A stretch of DNA of 64,000 bases from Palsa-870 sp035937155 (GCA_035937155.1 DASYVJ010000057.1:42654-106653), one strand, 5' to 3'; shown: positions 16,698 to 24,904, numbered from the stretch's first letter. Translations and numbers: made by a program. Notes: generated from the sequence alone by a model not told the origin.

Positions 16698-16965
16698 AAC
16701 GGCAGAGACCCGGCTGGAACTCCCGCAGCCGCAGGTGCTCCATCTCGCCGCGCAGGTAGCGCGCTTTGACCTCCAGACCCGCGATGCCCTTTGTTGTCTC
16801 GAAGGGGAATCTGTAGAGCTTCCCCGAATCGACCAGGAGACAGACCGAAAGCTTCTCGCCGTCTTTCTCGATCACGTGCTTGTAGCAAGGCACTGTTCGG
16901 CGCGCGACCTCCATCTTGTGAAAGCCGCCCACACGCCCAGCCAGCACGTCGATTGGACTTCGCAT
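16669..16965 (-). CDS. Hypothetical 98-residue protein in the radical SAM operon
   Basis: This small soluble protein begins MRSPIDVLAGRVGGFHKMEV and has a beta-rich middle with YKHVIEKDGEKLSVC and LYRFPFETTKG. I do not recognise the family. It starts 19 bp after the radical SAM stop and overlaps the following coiled-coil gene by 29 bp, so all three are likely one transcript. Two cysteines (Cys27 and Cys42) and a third near 88 are present, but no metal motif is evident. Confidence 0.6.
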   Translation of the reverse strand: MRSPIDVLAGRVGGFHKMEVARRTVPCYKHVIEKDGEKLSVCLLVDSGKLYRFPFETTKGIAGLEVKARYLRGEMEHLRLREFQPGLCRYVERADKAV

Positions 16966-16984
16966 GTGCGGAATCCTAAGGCTG

Positions 16985-17905
16985 TCAGGCAAGAAGAGAG
17001 AGCTGCTCAGGCTCAGGTGGCGGCTTGAGGACGACCCGGCGCCGGTCAGAGACCCCGTGGACGGCACGCAGGCGCGCCACCGTTTTCGTCGTCGGCTCGG
17101 CGAAGGCCGGTGGAAGGTAGGCACGCGCCAGATAGGCCTGTTCGTAACGGGGCACCAGCTCGGGCCAGTGCTTGCCCAGGACGGACATGAAATGCTGGCG
17201 CGTTCCGTCCTTGAGGTGGAGCATGCCGGCCCAGAGCCCCGTGGCGCCGGCCGCGCGTGCAGCCTTGACCACGGCCTCGAGCCGATCCGGTCTGTCGGAG
17301 AGTCCGGGGAGGATCGGTGCCATGCCGACGCCCACGTCGATGCCGGCGGCAACCAGCTTCTCGATCGCGCGCAGCCGCTGTCTTGGATGCGCCGTCCCGG
17401 GCTCGGTCCGGCGCCAGATCTCGTCATCAACGGTGGGGATGCTGACAGTGATGTGCAGGTTGGCGCGGCGCGCGAGCTCCGACAGGACGTCGAGGTCGCG
17501 GACGATCATCGGTCCGCGCGTGATCATCGCGGTCGGGTTCGAGAAGTCGCGTAGGACCTGGAGGCACTGGCGGGTCAGCTTGAAACGGCCTTCGGCCGGC
17601 TGGTAAGGATCGGTGGCGGCGCCGATCACGATCGTCTCTTTGCGCCACGAGCGCCGCGACAGCTCGCTGCGCAGGACTCCGGCCACGTTGACCTTCACTC
17701 GGATCGCGCGCCCGTAGCGATCGTCGAAAGGCCGGTCAGCGCGCAGCTCGAAAGCCCGCACGTAGCAGAAGGCGCAGCGGTGCTCGCAGCCCGTGTAGGG
17801 ATTGAGCGACCAGGCAAAACCCATCCCCTTGACCGGGTTCAAAGCCGACTTGCACTGGACCTCCAGGTAGTCGACGTCCGCCAGACGGGCCTCCGGGGCG
17901 TCCAT
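16985..17905 (-). CDS. Radical SAM protein (SPL/Rv2578c-like)
   Basis: This 306-residue radical SAM protein carries CEHRCAFCYVR near residue 40, a C-x3-C-x2-C cluster motif, preceded by NPYTGCEH. The order of motifs, including GAATDPYQPAE and TRGPMIVRDLDVL, matches the spore-photoproduct-lyase-like group found across actinobacteria and Chloroflexota. A DNA repair or damage role is suggested by the LexA-like box 12 bp upstream and by nth as the next gene upstream on the same strand. The reaction itself is unknown. Confidence 0.88.
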   Translation of the reverse strand: MDAPEARLADVDYLEVQCKSALNPVKGMGFAWSLNPYTGCEHRCAFCYVRAFELRADRPFDDRYGRAIRVKVNVAGVLRSELSRRSWRKETIVIGAATDPYQPAEGRFKLTRQCLQVLRDFSNPTAMITRGPMIVRDLDVLSELARRANLHITVSIPTVDDEIWRRTEPGTAHPRQRLRAIEKLVAAGIDVGVGMAPILPGLSDRPDRLEAVVKAARAAGATGLWAGMLHLKDGTRQHFMSVLGKHWPELVPRYEQAYLARAYLPPAFAEPTTKTVARLRAVHGVSDRRRVVLKPPPEPEQLSLLA

Positions 17906-17911
17906 CCCCCG

Positions 17912-17929
17912 ATGATAGAACAGATGTTC
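17912..17929 (-). promoter_or_regulatory. Putative LexA (SOS) box and -10 of the radical SAM operon
   Basis: GAACAGATGTTC at 17918-17929 matches the Gram-positive LexA core GAAC-N4-GTTC, with purine/pyrimidine positions fitting. On the minus strand TATCAT (17917-17912) lies six bases before the ATG at 17905, so the box abuts the -10 and LexA binding would block it. A separate 10 bp palindrome CTGTTAACAG is at 17933-17942. Confidence 0.55.
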
Positions 17930-18049
17930 GGTCTGTTAACAGGCTGAGTTGTAGCCGATTTTAGTTGAGGTTGACTGGTCCCCGGAGTGCCGGTGGAGGG
18001 CAATCAGTAAGTCCCATCCTTATCGCCGCTTGCGCGCTGGGCCCTTGCC

Positions 18050-18820
18050 TCAAACCGCCCGTTTGCGGCGGCGGGGCTTCGGTCGGGTCAGCGATGAAGG
18101 ACAGAAGTCGTTCAGGACGCATTCCTCGCAGCGCGGGCGGCGGGCTATGCAGACCCGACGACCGTGCAGGATCAGCCTCAGCGACAGCCCAGTCCACTCC
18201 TCTTGCGGCACCATCGCACACACTTGGTGCTCGATCTTGACCGGGTCGCGAGTCCTCACCAAACTCAGCCGGTTGGTCAGCCGCGTCACGTGGGTGTCGA
18301 CCGGGAATCCCGGCACTCCGAACCCAACTCCAAGGATGACGTTTGCGGTCTTGCGACCGATCCCAGGGAGCTTGACGAGGTCCTCCATGGTGTTCGGCAC
18401 GACACCGCCGAACAGCTCAACGATCTTCCGGCTCGCATCGATGATCCGCCGCGTCTTCAACCGAAAGAAACCGGTCGGCTTGATCAGCTGCTGGACCACG
18501 GCGGGGTCCGCCGCGGCCAGGTCACCCGGGGTCGGATAGCGGTTGAACAGCTCCGGCGTGACCAGGTTGACGGAGCGATCAGTCGTTTGCGCGGACAAGA
18601 TCGTCGCGATCAGGAGCTGGAACGGATCTTGGTGCTCGAGCTCCGTGACTGCCGGATACAGCTCGCGCAATCGCTCGATGGTCGGGAGCACCCGCTGCTT
18701 TGCACCGCGCGGCGGCGCGGGCGTCATCCACGATTGCTTTGCCTTCTTCCGGCTCTTTGGAGTCTTTTTCGCGAGGACCTTAGCCAAGGAGCTTGCGTGC
18801 CGCGGCCGCGACCTGCGCAC
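18050..18820 (-). CDS. nth: Endonuclease III (DNA glycosylase/AP lyase)
   Basis: This base-excision-repair enzyme removes oxidised pyrimidines and nicks the abasic site. The helix-hairpin-helix LPGIGRKTANVIL contains the catalytic lysine and PVDTHVTRL the aspartate. The [4Fe-4S] cysteines are in CIARRPRCEECVLNDFC near the C-terminus (C-x6-C-x2-C-x5-C). A basic tail follows. The start is uncertain: GTG 18820 overlaps yqeY by 41 bp, TTG 18787 by eight, and ATG 18727 would also keep the whole domain. Confidence 0.92.
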   Translation of the reverse strand: MRRSRPRHASSLAKVLAKKTPKSRKKAKQSWMTPAPPRGAKQRVLPTIERLRELYPAVTELEHQDPFQLLIATILSAQTTDRSVNLVTPELFNRYPTPGDLAAADPAVVQQLIKPTGFFRLKTRRIIDASRKIVELFGGVVPNTMEDLVKLPGIGRKTANVILGVGFGVPGFPVDTHVTRLTNRLSLVRTRDPVKIEHQVCAMVPQEEWTGLSLRLILHGRRVCIARRPRCEECVLNDFCPSSLTRPKPRRRKRAV

Positions 18821-19229
18821 CTTCGGCCCGGCCTGCGAGCCGCGCGGTCGCCGTCTTCATGACCAGTCCAAATCCCTTCGGACCCTCGGGTTTCAGATCA
18901 GCGATGACGGCAGCCACTTCGGCCTCCACGTCCTGATCGCTCATCGCGGCTGGAAGGTAGGCCTTGAGCACTTCCATCTCCTCTTCCTCGCGAAGCGCCG
19001 AAGCCTCGCGCCCGGCCTTGCGGTAGACGTCGATCGCCTCCTCTCGTCGCTTCACCTCTTTGCGCGCAAGCCGTACGACAAGGTCGTCATCGATCTTTCC
19101 ACCGGCCGCGCTCTCCTTGCTCGCCTTCACCAGCTCGCTCTTCAAAAGCGACAGCGTGTCCAGCGCGACGTCGTCGCGTCGCCTCCGCGAATCGATGAGC
19201 TCGGCCTGGATGCGGTCGTAGAGCGCCAT
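18780..19229 (-). CDS. yqeY: GatB/YqeY domain protein
   Basis: This 149-residue stand-alone YqeY protein resembles the tail domain of GatB. It begins MALYDRIQAELIDSRRRRDD and has the family segments LSLLKSELVKASKES and EEMEVLKAYLPAAMSDQD. It probably interacts with tRNA or amidotransferase complexes, though its role is unproven. The ATG at 19229 has GACAAT seven bases upstream. The endonuclease gene follows with an overlap. It diverges from the Pro-rich membrane protein gene. Confidence 0.88.
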   Translation of the reverse strand: MALYDRIQAELIDSRRRRDDVALDTLSLLKSELVKASKESAAGGKIDDDLVVRLARKEVKRREEAIDVYRKAGREASALREEEEMEVLKAYLPAAMSDQDVEAEVAAVIADLKPEGPKGFGLVMKTATARLAGRAEGAQVAAAARKLLG

Positions 19230-19274
19230 GGCGGCGATTGTCACACATGCACCGATCGCCGATAATCGGCCCCT

Positions 19275-20045
19275 ATGCCAGTGATTCTGCTCGTTGGGCC
19301 GTTCGTGGCTTTGATCGGCATCGGGGCCATCTACTTCGTTCTCCGCCGCAAATCGGTGGACAAGCGCTCCATGTATTCCGCTCGACGCTCCCAGATCGAA
19401 CACAAGGTGCGCGCCGCGCGGCAGCGCACACTCGTGCAGCACGGACGGCCTGAAGCTCCCCCGGCCCCGGCGGGTCCTCAACAGACATCGGTCTACACTC
19501 CCCCGGCCGCGCCGGGAGCCACCTACGAACCGTCTGCCTACGAGCCCCCACCGGCGGCTCCCCCGGCTGTGGGGAAGGGGATGCAGGAGGCACAAGCCCC
19601 TTCGCCTTGGGACGTCGGCCCAACTGCCCCAGCCCCGAGCCAGTTCGCGGTTCCGGAACCGGCGCAGGTGCCCGAACCCACTTTTGAACCTGCCCCGACC
19701 GAGGCTGCCTGGACGCCGACCGCGGCTCCACCTGAGCCGGCGATGCCTGTGGAGCCCGTCAGACCGGCGAGTCCGGCGGCCGCCCCGGCCGCGTGGGCGG
19801 TGGTGTCCGAAGCGAAGGAGTCAGCCTCAGTAGCCTCGGATCAGCCGAAGAAGAAAGGCAAGAAAGGGGAATCCACCGGTGCCTGGCAGCTGGCCTCAGG
19901 CGAGGCGCCAGGCGATGAAGCCGATGAGGCACCCAGGATGCCTGCCCAGACGGTCGCCATCGCCCAGTACGCGGTGCTCGTGGTCGGCCTGGTAGCGGTC
20001 CTGATCGGCGTGCTCATCATGGTCGCGAGCGTACCGATCAAGTAA
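19275..20045 (+). CDS. Pro/Ala-rich protein with terminal membrane helices
   Basis: This is a 256-residue protein: an N-terminal membrane helix (VILLVGPFVALIGIGAIYFVL, about 3-23), a basic patch, about 170 residues of Pro/Ala/Glu-rich low-complexity sequence, then a C-terminal helix (about 232-253). No family recognised. Codon use is normal for the window and a GATAAT lies eight bases before the ATG, so I judge it real. It overlaps the convergent cofD stop by eight bases. Confidence 0.65.
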   Translation: MPVILLVGPFVALIGIGAIYFVLRRKSVDKRSMYSARRSQIEHKVRAARQRTLVQHGRPEAPPAPAGPQQTSVYTPPAAPGATYEPSAYEPPPAAPPAVGKGMQEAQAPSPWDVGPTAPAPSQFAVPEPAQVPEPTFEPAPTEAAWTPTAAPPEPAMPVEPVRPASPAAAPAAWAVVSEAKESASVASDQPKKKGKKGESTGAWQLASGEAPGDEADEAPRMPAQTVAIAQYAVLVVGLVAVLIGVLIMVASVPIK

Positions 20046-20946
20046 AAGCTTCGAGGATCCTGGCGGCCAGCGCGCCGCCACCGTCGCTCATCACCGTATC
20101 GAGCACGAGCGTTCGAAAGCCCAGTTCGTCCACCGCGCTGGTGAGGTCCTTGTCGCGGGTGTCGAGCACGAAACCGGAGGCGAGATCGCGGTACATCCGC
20201 GCCACCTCGACCGGAGTCGGTGGCGGACCGACCGCTCGCATCATCTCCACCGTCGGGCCCTTCAGCGAAGCGCCGCCGACGATCGGCGTGATCGCCACAG
20301 TGCGGTCACGCGGGATGTGAGAACCGATGACCTTGATGATCGGTGCGATCGAGATCAGCGGGTTGGACGGCCCGATGATGACGAGCTCCGCATCATTCAG
20401 CGCCGACATCACCTCGCGCGTTGGCTGCGCAGAGTCGATGCCGTCGAACTGAATCGCGCGGAGCGCAGGTCCCAGTCGTTCGCGCACGAAGTACTCCTGA
20501 AACGAAAGCACCCCGCTGGCGGTGACGAACCGCGTCCTCACCCGCTCATTGGTCATGGGCAACACACGTGTGTCGACGCCGAATCGCCTGCACAACTCGA
20601 GCGCACACTCGGTGAGCGTGCATCCGCGGCGCAGCATCGCGGCGCGGACAAGGTGCGTCGCGAAATCCTTGTCGCCGATGCGAAACCAGGCCGGCTGACC
20701 CATCCGGGCAAGCGCTTCGAGAACGTGGAAGGAATCGCCGTTGATTCCGTAACCGGCTTCGTGATTGAAGACGCCTGCCAGCCGGTAGATCACCGCATCG
20801 ACGTCAGGTGAGACCAGCAGGCCCCAGAACTCGTCGTCGTCGGCGGTGTTAGCGACCACGGTGAGGTCACCAGGCGGCACCAGGGGCTGGAAAGCGGCCG
20901 CAAGCTTGGCGCCGCCGGTGCCGCCGGCCAAGAGAACAATTCTCAG
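20038..20946 (-). CDS. cofD: 2-phospho-L-lactate transferase (F420 biosynthesis), probable CTG start
   Basis: CofD/FbiA joins the lactyl- or enolpyruvyl-phosphate donor to the deazaflavin Fo. The conserved LRIVLLAGGTGGAKLA N-terminus, NTADDDEFWGL and GPSNPLISIAPII are present. The usual ATG/GTG/TTG codons cannot give a full N-terminus: TTG 20931 would cut into the nucleotide-binding strand. The CTG at 20946 overlaps the cofE stop as CTGA and has AGAGGA nine bases upstream, so I use it (302 residues). It is the last gene of the fgd-cofC-cofE-cofD set. Confidence 0.88.
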   Translation of the reverse strand: MRIVLLAGGTGGAKLAAAFQPLVPPGDLTVVANTADDDEFWGLLVSPDVDAVIYRLAGVFNHEAGYGINGDSFHVLEALARMGQPAWFRIGDKDFATHLVRAAMLRRGCTLTECALELCRRFGVDTRVLPMTNERVRTRFVTASGVLSFQEYFVRERLGPALRAIQFDGIDSAQPTREVMSALNDAELVIIGPSNPLISIAPIIKVIGSHIPRDRTVAITPIVGGASLKGPTVEMMRAVGPPPTPVEVARMYRDLASGFVLDTRDKDLTSAVDELGFRTLVLDTVMSDGGGALAARILEAFT

Positions 20947-21680
20947 CGGAACAGATCCTCTTCAGCCGGCCGGATGAGGTCGCGGCCGCGGCCGCTTCCC
21001 TGCAAGGTAAGACCCCGGATGATGACGGCGGGGGTCCGGGCGGTCTTGCCCATGACGAGGCCGGCGGCTGCCGCGAGCTCGTCAGCGATCGCGATGACGG
21101 TCGCATGAAGCGGCTTGCCTTCGTCGTCAACGCTGCCCCGCAGGTCGATCGCCGCGGGCAGGCCGGCGACCCCAAGCGCGACGTTGAGGATGCCAAGCCG
21201 CCACGGGCGGCCGAACGTGTCGGAAACGATCACGCCGACGTCGACGCCCGCCAGCTCGAGCAGCCGGTTGCGCAGCCGGTTCGCGCTCGCATCGGGGTCT
21301 TCGGGCAGCAGCGTCACCTCATCAGTGCCCGGGACGTTGGAGTGGTCGACGCCGCCGTTCGCGCAGATAAACCCGTGGCGGGTCTCGGTGATCAACACAC
21401 GCTCGGACCGCAGCACGCGGACACTCTCGTCGAGGATCACCTGGACCATTCGCGGGTCGGGATCGGCGACCAGGTTGGCTGCGATCCGCACCGCCTCGTC
21501 AGTTGCCACCACCGACTGAAGGTTGATGAGCTGTCCCTCCGACTTGGACACTACCTTCTGGGCGACGACCAGGACGTCACCCTTTTGGATCCGAGACTTC
21601 GAGCTTATGAGCTCACCGAGGTCGTCACCTGGACGGACCTCAGGCAGGCCCTCCACTCCGATCAGCTCGGCGCGCGTCAC
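20943..21680 (-). CDS. cofE: Coenzyme F420-0:L-glutamate ligase
   Basis: This 245-residue CofE-type ligase adds glutamate to F420-0 with GTP. Typical segments are VLVVAQKVVSKSEG, TRHGFICANGGVDHSNV, and VIVSDTFGRPWRLG. It lacks the C-terminal nitroreductase-like domain of actinobacterial FbiB, so the reductase step that makes F420-0 must be encoded elsewhere. The GTG start overlaps the cofC stop as GTGA, and the stop overlaps the cofD CTG as CTGA, giving a coupled three-gene series. Confidence 0.92.
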   Translation of the reverse strand: MTRAELIGVEGLPEVRPGDDLGELISSKSRIQKGDVLVVAQKVVSKSEGQLINLQSVVATDEAVRIAANLVADPDPRMVQVILDESVRVLRSERVLITETRHGFICANGGVDHSNVPGTDEVTLLPEDPDASANRLRNRLLELAGVDVGVIVSDTFGRPWRLGILNVALGVAGLPAAIDLRGSVDDEGKPLHATVIAIADELAAAAGLVMGKTARTPAVIIRGLTLQGSGRGRDLIRPAEEDLFR

Positions 21681-22270
21681 ACCGCACGCCGCAACCGCGC
21701 CAGGTCCCCAGGCTCGTCCAGGTCGAGCGCCATTGCGTCGGAATGATGCACTACGAATTCAACTCCCCTGCTCTTCGCCTCCTGGCGGAACTTGGCAAGC
21801 GAGTCCGCGCCGAACTGGAGCGCGATCGCGTCCGGAGGACGAAGGTAGAGCGCGTTGGTTCCCCCGCGGCCGACGGCGGGCACGGCCATCGCCACATGAG
21901 CTGTGAGTCGAGAAGCCGCGTCGAGCACCTCGCGCACGGCGTCGATCGTGACCAGCGGCAGATCGCTGGACAGGAGCAGCACGGCGTCCGCCCCTTCCGC
22001 CATTGCTCGCGCAATGCCGCGCGCTGCCGCAGGGTTCTGACCCTCTTGCTTCGGCTCAAGCAGAACATCGGCGCCCCACGCTTCCGCGAGGTCCGCGACG
22101 CCCTCGCCGCCGGCGACGACCAGCACGCGATCGCCGGCGGCCGCCGCTCGAACGGCGAGTCGCGCGTTGCGCCGCGCGAGACCTCGGCGCGCCTTAGGTC
22201 CGAGGGCCGGCCTCAGGCGCTGCTTGGCGTCGCCGAAATCCTTGATCAGGACGATCACCCACGTAGACAT
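21677..22270 (-). CDS. cofC: 2-phospho-L-lactate/phosphoenolpyruvate guanylyltransferase
   Basis: CofC/FbiD makes the GDP-activated 3-carbon precursor of F420. The 197-residue protein begins MSTWVIVLIKDFGDAKQRL and has the NTP-transferase features LLLSSDLPLV and GGTNALYLRPPDAI, then FGADSLAKFRQEA. I choose ATG 22270, two bases after the fgd stop. A GTG at 22282 would overlap fgd and adds only four residues. Confidence 0.9.
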   Translation of the reverse strand: MSTWVIVLIKDFGDAKQRLRPALGPKARRGLARRNARLAVRAAAAGDRVLVVAGGEGVADLAEAWGADVLLEPKQEGQNPAAARGIARAMAEGADAVLLLSSDLPLVTIDAVREVLDAASRLTAHVAMAVPAVGRGGTNALYLRPPDAIALQFGADSLAKFRQEAKSRGVEFVVHHSDAMALDLDEPGDLARLRRAV

Positions 22271-22272
22271 GC

Positions 22273-23271
22273 CTAGCCCCACTGCTTGCGCAAACGCGGG
22301 AGGATCTGCGATCCGTACAGCTTCAGGAAGCGAGCCTGGTCGTCACCAGGCGAGTGGAAGACGAGGTGATCGAACCCAAGGTCCAGGTAAGGGCGCAATT
22401 GCTCGAGGTGCTCATCGGGATCATTCGAGACCAGCCACCGGCGATGGGCGACGTCCTCGACGCCTTTCGCCAGCCGTTCCATTTCCCTTGGGTCATCCAC
22501 GCCGGCCTTCGCCTCCGCGGGCAGAGCTAGCGCGGCCCAGATCTTGGTGTCTTCCATCGCGCGCGAGCGGTCCGTGTCGTACGACACCTTGATCTCGATC
22601 ATGCGATCGAGCTCGCTCGCTTCGCGACCGGACTCTTTGGCTCCATCGGCGAACGACGGAAGCAACTGCTCCGAATAAAGCTCCATTCCCTTGCCGGACG
22701 TGCAGATGAGTCCGTCCCCGGCGCGCCCGGCGTACTTCGCCACCTGCGGACCACCGGCGCTCACATAGATCGGCACTGGTTTGTGAGGGCGGTCGTAAAT
22801 GGTCGCGTTGCGCGTGTGGTAGTACTCGCCGTCGAACGTGACCGATTGTTCGGCCCAGAGCAGCCGGATCAGCTTGACCGCTTCGCGCAGGCGAGCAAAA
22901 CGTTCTTTGTTGTCTGGCCACGGGATGCCGAGCGCCCCTTCATTCAAGTGCTCGCCCGTGCCGACGCCGAGGATGACGCGGTCCGGAAGCAGCACTCCGA
23001 GCGTCCCGAACGCCTGCGCGACGATCGCCGGGTGATATCGAAAAGTTGGAGTTGCGACCGACGTGCCCAGCACGACTCGTTTCGTGCGCTCGCCGGTGGC
23101 GGCAAGCCACGCCATCGCGAAAGGCGCGTGGCCGTCCGAATGACGCCACGGTTGGAAGTGGTCGCTCACGAAGACGCTTTCGAAGCCGTTGTCTTCGGCG
23201 GCGATGGCAAAATCGAGGAGCTCACGCGGGCCGAATTGTTCGGCCGAAGCCTTATAGCCGAGGCGCAGCAC
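22273..23271 (-). CDS. F420-dependent glucose-6-phosphate dehydrogenase-like LLM enzyme
   Basis: This 332-residue luciferase-like protein closely follows the actinobacterial Fgd pattern: LGYKASAEQFGPRELL at the start, SDHFQPWRHSDGHAPF, GTSVATPTFRYHPA, GVGTGEHLNEGALG and AGRAGDGLICTSGKG. Fgd oxidises glucose-6-phosphate and reduces F420. The trailing FHSPGDDQARFL also matches. Its location in the cof operon supports F420 use. Substrate is inferred, since related hydroxymycolate or sugar-phosphate enzymes share these motifs. GTG start, two bases after the small membrane gene stop. Confidence 0.88.
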   Translation of the reverse strand: MLRLGYKASAEQFGPRELLDFAIAAEDNGFESVFVSDHFQPWRHSDGHAPFAMAWLAATGERTKRVVLGTSVATPTFRYHPAIVAQAFGTLGVLLPDRVILGVGTGEHLNEGALGIPWPDNKERFARLREAVKLIRLLWAEQSVTFDGEYYHTRNATIYDRPHKPVPIYVSAGGPQVAKYAGRAGDGLICTSGKGMELYSEQLLPSFADGAKESGREASELDRMIEIKVSYDTDRSRAMEDTKIWAALALPAEAKAGVDDPREMERLAKGVEDVAHRRWLVSNDPDEHLEQLRPYLDLGFDHLVFHSPGDDQARFLKLYGSQILPRLRKQWG

Positions 23272-23273
23272 GA

Positions 23274-23477
23274 TTAGCGATCCGTGCGGGGGACGCGCTT
23301 GTAGTAACGCTTCCAGCTGAACGCGACGCCGCCCACCGCGGCGGCGACGACAACGACGCCAAGGGCGATGAGGCTGTGATTGTCGAAACTAGCGACCGCG
23401 CCGGCGGTCATCAGGATGAGCAGGCCAATCCCCAGCAGCATCATCACCAGCAGCGTGGCGGCGCGGTGTAGCCTCAT
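23274..23477 (-). CDS. Small two-helix membrane protein heading the F420 operon
   Basis: This is a 67-residue protein with two membrane helices, LVMMLLGIGLLILMTAGAVA (about 9-29) and ALGVVVVAAAVGGVAFSW (about 38-55), and a basic C-terminus. No family recognised. It sits two bases before fgd and shares a divergent promoter with birA, with TAAGCT (23492-23487) nine bases from its ATG. Confidence 0.6.
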   Translation of the reverse strand: MRLHRAATLLVMMLLGIGLLILMTAGAVASFDNHSLIALGVVVVAAAVGGVAFSWKRYYKRVPRTDR

Positions 23478-23485
23478 CGTCCTGT

Positions 23486-23492
23486 TAGCTTA
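23486..23492. promoter_or_regulatory. Overlapping divergent -10 boxes, F420 operon and birA
   Basis: TAGCTT on the plus strand (23486-23491) lies eight bases before the birA GTG. TAAGCT on the minus strand (23492-23487) lies nine bases before the small membrane gene ATG. The boxes overlap by five base pairs, as at lysR/carboxylase. No SD precedes either start. Confidence 0.4.
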
Positions 23493-23499
23493 CCGGCGC

Positions 23500-24117
23500 G
23501 TGGCCAAGCCAAGCCCGAGGGTCGTGCGCCGCAAGTCGGTCACCTCGACACAGGACGTCGCTCGCCTGCTGCAGATCGGCTCGGTGGTCGTGGCGGACCA
23601 CCAGACCGCCGGTCGCGGGCGCCTGCACCATCGATGGGAATCGCCACCTGGCGCCGCACTGCTTGTTTCGTTCGTCCTGCGCCCGAACCCCTTGCTCAGC
23701 CTCGCGGCGGGGGTCGCGGCCGCTGAAGCCTGTGGGGGCGGTGTACGCCTCAAGTGGCCAAACGACCTGCTGTTGCACGGCGCCAAGGTAGGCGGAATCC
23801 TCGTCGAGGCAGGCCCGACCAAAGCGATCTGCGGGATCGGCATCAACCTGAGCTGGGCGCCCGAGGGTGCGGCAAAGCTGAACAGAGAGCGAGACCCTCT
23901 CCTGAGTGCGCTTCGTATCGAGCTCGAGCGTTGGGCCTCCGCCAGCCAGGGCGACGTGCTGGCACGCTGGCGAGAGCTTTCCGACACGCTGGGCCGGCGG
24001 GTGCGAGTCGAGCTGCCGGGAACAGTCATCGAAGGCACGGCTCAGGACATCGGTCCCGCGGGCGAGCTGATCGTCGACGGCGCGCCAGTGGTCTCTGGCA
24101 GCGTCACCCACCTATGA
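23500..24117 (+). CDS. birA: Biotin--[acetyl-CoA-carboxylase] ligase
   Basis: This 205-residue biotin protein ligase activates biotin and attaches it to carboxylase carrier domains. It has SVTSTQDVARLL, the ATP/biotin loop QTAGRGRLHHRWESP, KWPNDLL and GKVGGILVEAG-like KVGGILVE, then a short C-terminal SH3-like domain. There is no N-terminal helix-turn-helix, so it is a monofunctional ligase and not a repressor. It fits with the acyl-CoA carboxylase at 5598. Its end overlaps the convergent sirtuin gene by 14 bp. Confidence 0.9.
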   Translation: MAKPSPRVVRRKSVTSTQDVARLLQIGSVVVADHQTAGRGRLHHRWESPPGAALLVSFVLRPNPLLSLAAGVAAAEACGGGVRLKWPNDLLLHGAKVGGILVEAGPTKAICGIGINLSWAPEGAAKLNRERDPLLSALRIELERWASASQGDVLARWRELSDTLGRRVRVELPGTVIEGTAQDIGPAGELIVDGAPVVSGSVTHL

Positions 24118-24847
24118 GGCCGACGATTTCCGGAAGCACCTCCCCGGACTTGCCACGCACTACCACTTCCGCGAGCTCGTCGAACGGCGTCGGCTCCGCG
24201 TTGACCACAATCATCTTCGCGCCGGACCTGACGGCGACCAGCGGGACTTCAGCGGCCGGATAGACGACAAGCGACGAACCGACGACCAGCATCACGTCGG
24301 CCTCCCGCGCCAGGGCGAAGGCTGCCTGGATCGCCGCCTGTGGCATCGGCTCCCCGAAGAGCACCACGGTCGGCTTTAGAAACACCCCGCCGCAGACCTT
24401 GCATCGGGGCGGCATCTCAACATCCAGCCGAGCCTGGACTTCGCTGCGGGGTTCCCGGTTGCCGCAGTCGAGGCACTGGACGGTCCGGCCCGATCCGTGC
24501 ACCTCGATCACGTGCCGGCTGCCGGACTCCTGGTGCAGACCATCGGTGTTCTGCGTCACCACCGCCCTCAGATGCCCCGCCGTTTCGAGCGCGGCCAGCG
24601 CGTGGTGGCCGGGGTTCGGGCGGGCGGCCAGCGCGACGCGGCCTCGGTCCTTCGACACCTTCCAGTAAGCGCTCGGATCGGCCATGAAGTATTCGATTGA
24701 GGCGACCTTGACCGGGTCGTACTTCGTCCAGAGACCACCCTCGCCGCGAAACGTCGGGATGCCGCTTTCAGCGGAGACGCCGGCACCGGTCAGCGCAAGA
24801 CCGCGCCGCGCTGTCGAAAGCAGCTCGGCCGCATTCACGACCGTCAC
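24104..24847 (-). CDS. SIR2-family NAD-dependent protein deacylase
   Basis: This 247-residue sirtuin removes acyl groups from lysines using NAD. GAGVSAESGIPTFRG, TQNTDGLH, the catalytic His in VIEVHGSG, and two zinc CxxC pairs (CLDCG and CKVCGG) are all present, as is GSSLVVYPAAEVP. A possible target is acetyl-CoA synthetase-type enzymes, as in other bacteria, but this is inference. GTG start; it diverges from the MFS gene. Confidence 0.92.
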   Translation of the reverse strand: MTVVNAAELLSTARRGLALTGAGVSAESGIPTFRGEGGLWTKYDPVKVASIEYFMADPSAYWKVSKDRGRVALAARPNPGHHALAALETAGHLRAVVTQNTDGLHQESGSRHVIEVHGSGRTVQCLDCGNREPRSEVQARLDVEMPPRCKVCGGVFLKPTVVLFGEPMPQAAIQAAFALAREADVMLVVGSSLVVYPAAEVPLVAVRSGAKMIVVNAEPTPFDELAEVVVRGKSGEVLPEIVGLIGG

Positions 24848-24904
24848 GGTGCATCGCCGCTGGGAAGATCAAAGACCATCGGCCGGTATGTTAGGAGTGT
24901 GCGC

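Noticed and set aside
17930..18049. Possible small gene or RNA in the gap between nth and the radical SAM gene
   Set aside because: Only short unsupported frames on both strands; apart from the LexA-like box and a 10 bp palindrome nothing is recognisable.
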